From: Fimenecus sp045531435
GTDB lineage: Bacteria; Bacillota; Clostridia; Oscillospirales; Acutalibacteraceae
Length of the DNA: 27,147 nt
Reading direction: 5' to 3'
NCBI GenBank assembly: GCA_045531435.1
Contig: JAZSDZ010000016.1
Span: forward strand, 1 to 27,147
This document shows positions 8,558 through 14,945 of the stretch, piece after piece (the first letter of the stretch is position 1; each line of letters starts with the position of its first letter). The notes below the pieces were generated by a model. The model worked only from the letters and a program-made list of their open reading frames with translations. It ran no database searches and had not been told where the DNA came from. The position numbers and the translations under genes were made by a program.

Positions 8558-9058
8558 ATGAAAAAGATAATTGCTCTTTTTACAGCGCTAATAATGGTTA
8601 TGACAATGTGTAGTCCTGCATTTGCTCAGGACCTTACGGGTAGGCCGGGCGCATCGGGTGAGGTAACAATTACGACGGGCACAAAAGATGCTGATGGCAA
8701 CGATGCTGAGTGGTATATAGTCACGATTCCTGCTGATACGGTTATTCCGTGGCGACAGGTAATCACGCCTGTAGGATACTCAATTCAATCTCAGTTAAGA
8801 TATAACCATCGAGTTCAGGTAGAAGTTTCAGGCAATTATGCTATGAAATCTGCAGACGGAGAATACAGTATTCTCTATGCACTCGTTGGCGATACATCTT
8901 ACACTACAACACAGCCTACTATTGTTGAACCGGATGAAAGAAATCTGAATGTTTTAATTCTCAGAAATGTATGGGAATTTGCAATTGTTGAAGAATATTC
9001 AGACATTCTGACATATTCGGCAGGCATAGTAACTGTGGAACAACAAGAAAATCAATAA
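8558..9058 (+). CDS. Array protein P2, secreted single-domain protein
   Basis: The protein has 166 residues, with AAAGGAG before the ATG and a 23-residue signal peptide ending AFA. The mature part shows GASGEVTITTGTK, then WYIVTIPADTVIPW, YSIQSQL, the strand LYALVG, a late Trp (RNVWEF) and YSDILTYSAGIV. It belongs with P3, P9 and P10, in which an acidic DG-containing loop and usually Trp precede the first strand. The region after SQL is more basic (RYNHRVQVEV) than in its neighbours. A short Gln/Glu tail follows the last strand. Codons are less biased than in P3-P7, which suggests a lower-abundance member. Confidence 0.9.
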   Translation: MKKIIALFTALIMVMTMCSPAFAQDLTGRPGASGEVTITTGTKDADGNDAEWYIVTIPADTVIPWRQVITPVGYSIQSQLRYNHRVQVEVSGNYAMKSADGEYSILYALVGDTSYTTTQPTIVEPDERNLNVLILRNVWEFAIVEEYSDILTYSAGIVTVEQQENQ

Positions 9059-9078
9059 TTTAAAGGAGATAAACTACT

Positions 9079-9567
9079 ATGAAAAAGATTTTATCAATCG
9101 CAATGGCACTCGTAATGATGCTCGCTATCTGTGTTCCTGCTTTCGCAGCAGACCTTAGCGTTAAGGATACAGATTCAGGTGACGTTATCATCTCAACAAG
9201 CACACAAAAAGAAGACGGTTCAGACGGTGACTGGTACGTTGTTACTATTCCTGCTGACACAGTAATCGCATGGGGCGCAGAAAACACATCTCTTGCTTAT
9301 TCTGCAGAAACACACCTTCTCTATGGTGAAACTCTTGATGTTACAGTAACAAGCGCTGACTACATTATGACTTATGCTCCTGAAGCAGGCGTTACTCTTG
9401 ACCTTCCTTTCGCTCTCACAGGTGACACAGCTGCAAACTTTGCAACAGTTACATATCCAGCAGTTGAAAAGGCAGTTTCAGTTGACATCACAGAAGCAGC
9501 TTGGTTAAGCGCAGTTGTTGGTGAATACGCAGATACACTTACATTTACAGCAACAATCGTTAAATAA
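9079..9567 (+). CDS. Array protein P3, secreted single-domain protein
   Basis: The protein has 162 residues, with AAAGGAGATAAA before the ATG, and starts 20 bases after P2. The signal peptide MKKILSIAMALVMM...AFA is cleaved at residue 23. The mature protein has GDVIISTSTQKEDGSDG, WYVVTIPADTVIAW, a diverged central motif YSAETHLLYGE, a Trp (EAAW) and the last strand YADTLTFTATIV. It is acidic and has no cysteine in the mature part. Codon use shifts here to AAC, GAC, TTC, TAC and ATC, the pattern of highly expressed genes, and continues through P7. It is closest in its first strand to P2 and P9. Confidence 0.92.
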   Translation: MKKILSIAMALVMMLAICVPAFAADLSVKDTDSGDVIISTSTQKEDGSDGDWYVVTIPADTVIAWGAENTSLAYSAETHLLYGETLDVTVTSADYIMTYAPEAGVTLDLPFALTGDTAANFATVTYPAVEKAVSVDITEAAWLSAVVGEYADTLTFTATIVK

Positions 9568-9604
9568 TTAATTCTGATAAACTTATAAAAAGGAGATAAA
9601 AATT

Positions 9605-10090
9605 ATGAAAAAGATTATTGCAATCGTAATGGCTCTCGTTATGATGATGGCTATCACAGTTCCTGCACTTGCAGCAGAACTTAATGTAAACGCTCAGGGT
9701 GGCGACGCAACAGTTCTTACAGACACATCAAACATCGTTGGTGATGGTTCTTACACAGTTACATATCCTGCAACAATGGCTCTTACATGGGGTACTGAAG
9801 CAACACCTTTCCAGTATTCAGTTACATCACAGCTCAAGACAGGTAAATGCGTTTCAGTTGCAATCACAGATTCTGTAAACGGTGAAGCTGGTTTCAACAT
9901 GATTAACGCAAACGGCGATGCTCTTGCATATGCTCTCAGTGGTACAATTTCAACAAAGACATCTGCTCCTGTTGTTACAGACGAAGCATTTGATTATTCA
10001 GTTGACGTTACATCTGATGATTGGGCTGCAGCATCATACGATACATACGAAGATACACTTACATTCACATCAGCAATCGTTGACCTTTAA
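9605..10090 (+). CDS. Array protein P4, secreted single-domain protein
   Basis: The protein has 161 residues, with AAAAGGAGATAAA before the ATG and a 23-residue signal peptide ending ALA. The mature sequence has GGDATVLTDTSN, SYTVTYPATMALTW, YSVTSQLKTGK, LAYALSG, a Trp (SDDW) and YEDTLTFTSAIV. It is the first of the P4-P8 subgroup, in which the residue before TVT is Tyr and a GDG-like turn (VGDGSY) leads in. A single Cys sits right after the TGK of the central motif, unusual in this family. The signal-peptide DNA is nearly the same as that of P6, while the mature parts differ strongly. Confidence 0.92.
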   Translation: MKKIIAIVMALVMMMAITVPALAAELNVNAQGGDATVLTDTSNIVGDGSYTVTYPATMALTWGTEATPFQYSVTSQLKTGKCVSVAITDSVNGEAGFNMINANGDALAYALSGTISTKTSAPVVTDEAFDYSVDVTSDDWAAASYDTYEDTLTFTSAIVDL

Positions 10091-10126
10091 TATTTAGATA
10101 TTAAATAATTTTAAGGAGAAAATACT

Positions 10127-10603
10127 ATGAAAAAGATTATCGCTATTATGATGGCTCTTGTTATGACAATGGCTATCGCAGTTCCTGCATTCGCAGGTGA
10201 AATCACTAATACAGCACCTGACGCAGGTGAAGCACTCGTTAAGACAGATACAACAGCAGTTGGTGCTGGTTCATACACAGTTACATACCCAGCAGAAATC
10301 GTTATTCCTTGGGATGCTCCAAGCTATGACGCTACATACTCAGTTGAAACACAGCTTGCAGTTGGTAAGCAGGTTGTAGTTTCAGTTGCTGACAAGGACA
10401 CAACAACTCTTGTTGGTACAATGAAGGCTACGGGTACAGCTGACGAACTTACATATGACCTTTCTGGTGACACATCAGTTACTTACAAAGAAGTTATGAA
10501 CGAAACAGAAACAATCACATTCACAGTTCGTGACTGGAACAAGACAATCGCTGAATACTCAAACTACATCACATTTACAGCTGTTCTTGGTGACGTGGCA
10601 TAA
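10127..10603 (+). CDS. Array protein P5, secreted single-domain protein
   Basis: The protein has 158 residues, with AAGGAG before the ATG. The signal peptide ends AFA and is followed by GE. Its first 75 bases differ from those of P7 by one base (TTC against TTT). The mature part has DAGEALVKTDTTAVGAG, SYTVTYPAEIVIPW, YSVETQLAVGK, LTYDLSG, a Trp (RDW) and YSNYITFTAVLG. Thr and Val are abundant and Cys is absent, as expected for a secreted beta-sheet protein. The strong codon bias suggests high expression. Confidence 0.92.
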   Translation: MKKIIAIMMALVMTMAIAVPAFAGEITNTAPDAGEALVKTDTTAVGAGSYTVTYPAEIVIPWDAPSYDATYSVETQLAVGKQVVVSVADKDTTTLVGTMKATGTADELTYDLSGDTSVTYKEVMNETETITFTVRDWNKTIAEYSNYITFTAVLGDVA

Positions 10604-10639
10604 TTAATATCTGAATAAATATTTAAAGGAGAAACAATT

Positions 10640-11125
10640 ATGAAAAAGATTATTGCTATCGTAATGGCTCTCGTTATGATGATGGCTGTTACAGTTCCTG
10701 CATTCGCAGCAGACATTACAAAAGACACAGCACAGGCTGGTCAGGCTACAGTTGCTACAACAACTGACGAAACAGACGCAACATACACAGTTACATACCC
10801 AGCATCTTTCACATTTGCTTGGGACGATACAGCAGAAAAGGATGCTAACTACACAGTTACATCACAGCTTCCTATCGGCGCAAAGCTTGCAGTTTCAGTT
10901 GCAGCTGACAACAATGCTCTTATGACAAGCACAACAGCAACAGCATATTCTCTTACATATACTCTTGCTGGTGGTATTGATGCAAAAGAATTTACTGAAA
11001 TCAACGACGGTGCAGGTCCTGACACAAATATCACAATCGCTATCCCACAGGCACAGTACGATGCAGCAGTTCCTGCTGAATACACAGGTACAGTTACATA
11101 TACAGTTGTTTACACAGCTGCATAA
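10640..11125 (+). CDS. Array protein P6, secreted single-domain protein
   Basis: The protein has 161 residues, with AAAGGAG before the ATG and a 23-residue signal peptide ending AFA. Mature motifs: AGQATVATTTDETDA, TYTVTYPASFTFAW, YTVTSQLPIGAKL, LTYTLAG, and a last strand YTGTVTYTVVY. That ending matches the C-terminus of the giant protein (LTYTVVY) and P10 (LTYTVTY) better than its direct neighbours. The late Trp of the other members is replaced by Tyr (QAQYDAA). Codon bias is as strong as in P5. Confidence 0.92.
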   Translation: MKKIIAIVMALVMMMAVTVPAFAADITKDTAQAGQATVATTTDETDATYTVTYPASFTFAWDDTAEKDANYTVTSQLPIGAKLAVSVAADNNALMTSTTATAYSLTYTLAGGIDAKEFTEINDGAGPDTNITIAIPQAQYDAAVPAEYTGTVTYTVVYTAA

Positions 11126-11157
11126 TTAAATCCTAAACTGATTAAGGAGATACAATT

Positions 11158-11622
11158 ATGAAAAAGATTATCGCTATTATGATGGCTCTTGTTATGACAA
11201 TGGCTATCGCAGTTCCTGCATTTGCAGGTGAATTAAACTCAGCAGCTAATGCTGGTAACACAACAGTTATCGTTGACGGTAGCACAGGCATGGGCGACGG
11301 TACATACACAGTTACAATTCCTGCAACAGTTAACCTTACATGGGGTAACGATGGTTCAGACCAGTATTCAATCACAAGCCAGCTTGTTACTGGTAAGAGA
11401 GTTAAGGTTACTCTTGCAAAGTCAGTTGACCTTACAAGTGCTGCAAACAATGTAATTCCATTCACAGCAACTGATGCTACAGATGGTATTTCAGATGACG
11501 AAGTTGTTAATGATGAAGCTCATGCTTTCAACATCACAATCGCTGCTGATGCTTGGACAGTAGTTCCTTACGATGTATATGAAGGACAGATTTCTTTCAC
11601 ATCAGAAGTAGTTGACGCTTAA
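11158..11622 (+). CDS. Array protein P7, secreted single-domain protein
   Basis: The protein has 154 residues, with AAGGAG before the ATG. The signal peptide region is a near-copy of P5 at the DNA level. The mature part starts NAGNTTVIVDGSTGMGDG, then TYTVTIPATVNLTW, YSITSQLVTGKRVKV, a Trp (ADAW) and YEGQISFTSEVV. Its first 60 mature residues resemble P8 (both VIVDG...MGxGTYTVTIPA), so the P7 gene looks like a mosaic: a P5-type leader joined to a P8-type body. Codon bias is strong. Confidence 0.92.
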   Translation: MKKIIAIMMALVMTMAIAVPAFAGELNSAANAGNTTVIVDGSTGMGDGTYTVTIPATVNLTWGNDGSDQYSITSQLVTGKRVKVTLAKSVDLTSAANNVIPFTATDATDGISDDEVVNDEAHAFNITIAADAWTVVPYDVYEGQISFTSEVVDA

Positions 11623-11647
11623 TTTTACTTTAAAATGAGGGCTTAAT

Positions 11648-12127
11648 ATGAAGAAAATTCTTTCATTGGCTCTTGCTTTTGTAATGATTTGTGCAGTTTG
11701 TGTTCCTGCATGCGCTAAAACTCAATATGCAGACGGCACATCAGGAAACTACACAGATGTTATCGTCGATGGTATTAAGGATATGGGCGAAGGCACATAC
11801 ACAGTTACAATTCCTGCTGAAGTGAACATTCCTTGGGGAAATGAAATTTCAGATGTTGAATACTCAATATTCTGTCAGCTTCGTACAGGAAGACTTGTAA
11901 AGGTTACAGCTACATCAGCTGATAACGGTACAATGACAAACACAGCACAGACTGCAACACTTAAATATTCTTTAAGTGATACAACATACACCACTACAAA
12001 GTCAGTCGTGCTTCCATCCAATCCGGAAAAATCAGCAGTAAAGGTTAACATTCCGGAAAATATTTGGAACAGTGCATCAATTGATAAATATAGTGGTACA
12101 TTAACATTCACAGCAGAGCTGGTATAA
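11648..12127 (+). CDS. Array protein P8, secreted single-domain protein
   Basis: The protein has 159 residues. The ribosome binding site is weaker than in its neighbours (TGAGGGC). The signal peptide ends ACA|K and contains Cys residues. The mature part has VIVDGIKDMGEG, TYTVTIPAEVNIPW, the central motif YSIFCQLRTGR with Cys in place of Ser, LKYSLSD, a Trp (ENIW) and YSGTLTFTAELV. Codon use is less biased than in P3-P7 and P9. Together with the weaker ribosome binding site this suggests a minor component. Confidence 0.9.
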   Translation: MKKILSLALAFVMICAVCVPACAKTQYADGTSGNYTDVIVDGIKDMGEGTYTVTIPAEVNIPWGNEISDVEYSIFCQLRTGRLVKVTATSADNGTMTNTAQTATLKYSLSDTTYTTTKSVVLPSNPEKSAVKVNIPENIWNSASIDKYSGTLTFTAELV

Positions 12128-12147
12128 ATTTTAAGGAGAAATAAACT

Positions 12148-12624
12148 ATGAAAAAGATTATTGCTATTGCTATGGCACTCGTTATGATGATGGCTATCGC
12201 AGTTCCTGCTTTCGCAGCAGTTGAAGGCGGTTCAAACACAGGTTCAGACACAATTATTAACACATTAACAACAAAAGAAGACGGTTCAGACCCAACTTGG
12301 TACACAGTTACTATTCCAGCAACTCAGCAGATTTACTGGGAAGCAACATCTACAAACATTGAATACACAATCAACAGCCAGCTTGCAACAGGCGACCTTG
12401 TTAAGGTTTCAGTTGCTGACGCTGATGCAGCTTACCTTATGACAAAAGAAGGTAGTAACGCTGTTCTTGATTACGCTATCACAGACAAAGAATACACAGC
12501 AACAGCTGAAGTTGTAGTTGACGAAGCTGATACAGTTACAATCGACACATCAATGGCTAAGTGGGCAACAGTTCCTGTTGATACATATTCAGACACTCTT
12601 ACATTCACAGCTGAAATCGTTTAA
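12148..12624 (+). CDS. Array protein P9, secreted single-domain protein
   Basis: The protein has 158 residues, with AAGGAG before the ATG and a signal peptide ending AFA. The mature part has NTGSDTIINTLTTKEDGSDP, WYTVTIPATQQIYW, YTINSQLATGDLVKV, LDYAITD, a Trp (AKW) and YSDTLTFTAEIV. The lead-in TKEDGSD is shared with P3 (QKEDGSD) six genes upstream rather than with the adjacent P8, which argues for an old duplication or shuffling of gene order. Codons are again of the highly expressed type. Confidence 0.92.
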   Translation: MKKIIAIAMALVMMMAIAVPAFAAVEGGSNTGSDTIINTLTTKEDGSDPTWYTVTIPATQQIYWEATSTNIEYTINSQLATGDLVKVSVADADAAYLMTKEGSNAVLDYAITDKEYTATAEVVVDEADTVTIDTSMAKWATVPVDTYSDTLTFTAEIV

Positions 12625-12663
12625 TTTTTTGGATTTTTCAGTTACTCAAAGGAGTAATTATAT

Positions 12664-13194
12664 ATGAAAAAAATAATTGCAATCATTATGGCACTTGTTA
12701 TGATGATGGCTGTTACAGTTCCTGTGTATGCAGAGGATACAACTCAATATATTGAGAAAGAAAACCCAGTTGCTGATGTAAATGGTGCGCAGACTTCTTC
12801 AGTTGATGTTCTTACAACATATGATGACACTGATTGGGAATACAAGGTTACAATTCCTGCAGGAATCAATGTTGATTGGAACGACACAACACCACAGGCT
12901 ATGACATATTATGTCGAATCTCAGCTACTTATTGGTGCAAAACTTAAGGTTTCTGCAGCAGCTGATGAAAATGGTGTTATGAAGGCGACAGGTACAACTG
13001 AAACACTTACATTTACAGTTTCAGGTGGCGATGAGGTTGAATTTGGCGCTGTAAACCCTGCGAACACAACAGCACCGGGACAGGTGGACCAGCAGAATGT
13101 TACTGTTCAGATTCAGGATTTTGCAGGTAAACCTGTTGGTAAATACGAAGGTACTCTTACATATACAGTAACTTATGTTGCTCCAGTAGTGTAA
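12664..13194 (+). CDS. Array protein P10, secreted single-domain protein
   Basis: At 176 residues this is the longest array member. AAAGGAG precedes the ATG with somewhat longer spacing. The signal peptide ends VYA|ED. The mature N-terminus is extended (TTQYIEKENPVADVNGAQ), followed by EYKVTIPAGINVDW, YYVESQLLIGAKLKV, LTFTVSGGD, a longer loop with AVNPANTTAPGQ, and YEGTLTYTVTY. The late Trp is missing (QDFAGKPVGKY). The PVGKYEGTLTYTV ending resembles the giant protein's PVGEYKTTLTYTV, so P10 and P6 are the members most like the C-terminal domain of the giant. Codon bias is weaker than in P9. Confidence 0.9.
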   Translation: MKKIIAIIMALVMMMAVTVPVYAEDTTQYIEKENPVADVNGAQTSSVDVLTTYDDTDWEYKVTIPAGINVDWNDTTPQAMTYYVESQLLIGAKLKVSAAADENGVMKATGTTETLTFTVSGGDEVEFGAVNPANTTAPGQVDQQNVTVQIQDFAGKPVGKYEGTLTYTVTYVAPVV

Positions 13195-13212
13195 TCTATC
13201 TCCGTATAGATT
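13193..13212 (+). other. Small hairpin between P10 and the anchored protein gene
   Basis: AATCTAT (13193-13199), loop CTCCGT, ATAGATT (13206-13212): a 7-pair stem at the P10 stop codon. It is not followed by a T-run, so it is not a standard terminator. It could protect or process the upstream mRNA and so lower expression of the last gene. The call is weak. Confidence 0.3.
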
Positions 13213-13243
13213 AAAATAAGATTTATTTAGGAGGTGGATTTCA

Positions 13244-14887
13244 TTGAAAAAAGCATTAAGTATAGTTATGGCACTTGTGGTGATGTTCGTAATGTGTATT
13301 CCGTCTTTTGCGACTAAGCTTACTACGGAAGTTCCTTATGAACATACTGTAACAATCATCTATAATGAAGGCGGTACTGTCCTTCACGACGGAAAAGTTT
13401 GCCCTGATGGTACACGTATAAAAGTTCAGAGATTTGGTGAAATCAACCTTAGTGCAATAGTGGAAAACGGATATCATCTTGAACAGATTACTATTGATGG
13501 CGTAGATGTTACTTCATACTACAGAGATGGTAATGTTAAGATAACAAACATCACAAAGGATGTTCGTGTAAAATTCACATTCCAGAAATGCGCTGATGAC
13601 CCTGATGATGAATGCGGAAATGTTTCAATGTCAGGTACTGTTTATTTAGGTAACAAGGAGTTGCCTGATGCAGAAATGAGTTTCGATTTGGGTGGTATGA
13701 CCACAGTAACAAATAAAGATGGTGACTACTATCTTGAAAACATTTCAGAAGGTAGACATGTTGTAACAATATCAAAGGATGGCGAAGTTCTTGCAAACAT
13801 TACATTTGTAATTGAATTTGCAGATGTTGATGAAGTTACAATCAGAATTGCTGCTGACGGGACTCAGGTTGTTATGGTGCCATATGGAACAAAATTAATT
13901 GACCTTGATTTCTACATTATCGATAATAATGGTGACGGAATTCCAGACCAGGACCCTGATAATACAGACCCTGACCCGGATGATCCAGACGACCCAGATG
14001 ATCCAGATGATCCAGACGATCCAGATGGTCCAGACGATCCAGACGATCCAGACGATCCAGATGATCCAGATGATCCAGATGATCCAGATGATCCAGATGA
14101 TCCAGACGACCCGGATGATCCAGACGATCCGGATGATCCAGACGATCCGGATGATCCAGACGATCCGGATGATCCAGACGATCCGGATGATCCAGACGAT
14201 CCAGATGATCCAGACGACCCAGGCAACGACCCTGAATATGACCCGGACGATGATAACGATGGTATTCCTGATGAGGACGACCCTGACCATCCAAATCACG
14301 ACGGTGATGACGACGGTATTCCTGACAAGGATGACCCGGACGACGATAATGACGGAATCCCTGATAAGAATGACCCGGATGATGACAACGACGGCATTCC
14401 TGATAAGGACGACCCAAATCATCCTGACCGTGATACAGATGGTGACGGAACTCCTGACAGGGTTGACCCTGACGATGACAACGATGGCATTCCCGATAAG
14501 GATGACCCGGACGACGATAATGACGGAATCCCTGATAAGGATGACCCTGACCATCCTGACCGTGATACAGATGGTGATGGAATCCCTGACAGAGAAGACG
14601 ATGACGACGATAATGACGGTCTCCCTGACGGTGAGCAGGACTGGAACGACGAATATGATGGTAGTGAAAACGGAGATTTAGACAACGATGGTGGTATAAT
14701 CGATACAGACAAACCGGGAGAAATTGCTCCGGATGCTGATATTCCTAACACTTCTGTTGACAGAATCATAAGAAATCCACTCCCACTCATAGTTATTTCA
14801 GGATTTATGTTCTTCTTCATAATACTTCTCTTCTTTAAGCGCAAAAAGGACGAAGAAGATGAGGTAATCGTTGAAGTCATTGAATGA
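13244..14887 (+). CDS. Membrane-anchored surface protein with Asp-Pro stalk and thrombospondin-3 repeats
   Basis: The protein has 547 residues. It starts at TTG 13244, the codon matched to a perfect AGGAGGTG (13229-13236); no ATG fits. The signal peptide (MKKALSIVMALVVMF...SFA, 23 residues) is of the same type as in P1-P10. In order: a small beta repeat (about 30-115, GYHLEQITIDGVDV and VKFTFQ); a carboxypeptidase-regulatory-like beta-sandwich (about 121-209, SGTVYLGNKELPDAEMSF, then a GDYYLENI-type strand); a stalk of 27 Asp-Asp-Pro units (246-326, one unit Asp-Gly-Pro); about eight thrombospondin-3-type repeats of the form DDDNDGIPDKDDP (about 331-466); a linker; a membrane helix (513-531); and a tail with KRKK then acidic residues. 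It should span the membrane once with the bulk outside, and the Asp-rich parts should bind calcium. It is the only member with an obvious C-terminal anchor, so it may fix the secreted assembly to the cell. No LPXTG is present. Confidence 0.9.
   Translation: MKKALSIVMALVVMFVMCIPSFATKLTTEVPYEHTVTIIYNEGGTVLHDGKVCPDGTRIKVQRFGEINLSAIVENGYHLEQITIDGVDVTSYYRDGNVKITNITKDVRVKFTFQKCADDPDDECGNVSMSGTVYLGNKELPDAEMSFDLGGMTTVTNKDGDYYLENISEGRHVVTISKDGEVLANITFVIEFADVDEVTIRIAADGTQVVMVPYGTKLIDLDFYIIDNNGDGIPDQDPDNTDPDPDDPDDPDDPDDPDDPDGPDDPDDPDDPDDPDDPDDPDDPDDPDDPDDPDDPDDPDDPDDPDDPDDPDDPDDPDDPDDPDDPGNDPEYDPDDDNDGIPDEDDPDHPNHDGDDDGIPDKDDPDDDNDGIPDKNDPDDDNDGIPDKDDPNHPDRDTDGDGTPDRVDPDDDNDGIPDKDDPDDDNDGIPDKDDPDHPDRDTDGDGIPDREDDDDDNDGLPDGEQDWNDEYDGSENGDLDNDGGIIDTDKPGEIAPDADIPNTSVDRIIRNPLPLIVISGFMFFFIILLFFKRKKDEEDEVIVEVIE
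13979..14221 (+). repeat. 9-bp tandem repeat encoding 27 Asp-Asp-Pro units
   Basis: The unit is GAYGAYCCR in frame, 243 bases in all. One unit reads GAT GGT CCA. In the second half GATCCGGAT and GATCCAGAC alternate to give an 18-bp higher-order period. The 9-bp unit keeps the reading frame on gain or loss, so the stalk length can vary without breaking the protein. Confidence 0.95.
14240..14640 (+). repeat. Thrombospondin type-3-like calcium repeats (coding)
   Basis: Repeated DxDxDGIPDxxD units, with DNA-level duplication: a 42-base stretch beginning AAGGATGACCCGGACGACGA occurs at 14327-14368 and again at 14498-14539, an offset of 171 bases or 57 codons. A second shared stretch (CATCCTGACCGTGATACAGA) occurs at 14420 and 14552, a different offset of 132 bases or 44 codons, so units have been shuffled more than once. 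Confidence 0.85.
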
Positions 14888-14911
14888 TTTTATCAGATTA
14901 AATAAAATTTT

Positions 14912-14945
14912 ACGCAGACTTGAAATACAGTCTGCGTTATTTTTT
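14912..14945 (+). terminator. Intrinsic terminator of the surface-protein locus
   Basis: ACGCAGACT (14912-14920), 8-base loop, AGTCTGCGT (14929-14937), then TATTTTTT. A perfect 9-pair stem with a T-run 25 bases after the last stop codon. It is the first convincing terminator after 2070. Confidence 0.92.

Noticed and set aside
8089..13194. Sortase pilin, type IV pilin or WxL protein identity for P1-P10
   Set aside because: No LPXTG, no type IV prepilin leader and no canonical W-x-L plus LTWTL motif pair. Only the cluster layout resembles WxL loci.
8558..13243. Internal terminators or promoters splitting the array
   Set aside because: The gaps of 20-49 bases contain only ribosome binding sites. 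The one hairpin (13193-13212) lacks a T-run.
13895..14554. Long minus-strand open frames opposite the Asp-Pro region, including a Gly-Ser-Ser repeat frame
   Set aside because: They are mirror images of the 9-bp repeat and the calcium repeats; repeats without stops stay open in several frames. No ribosome binding site or signal peptide supports them.
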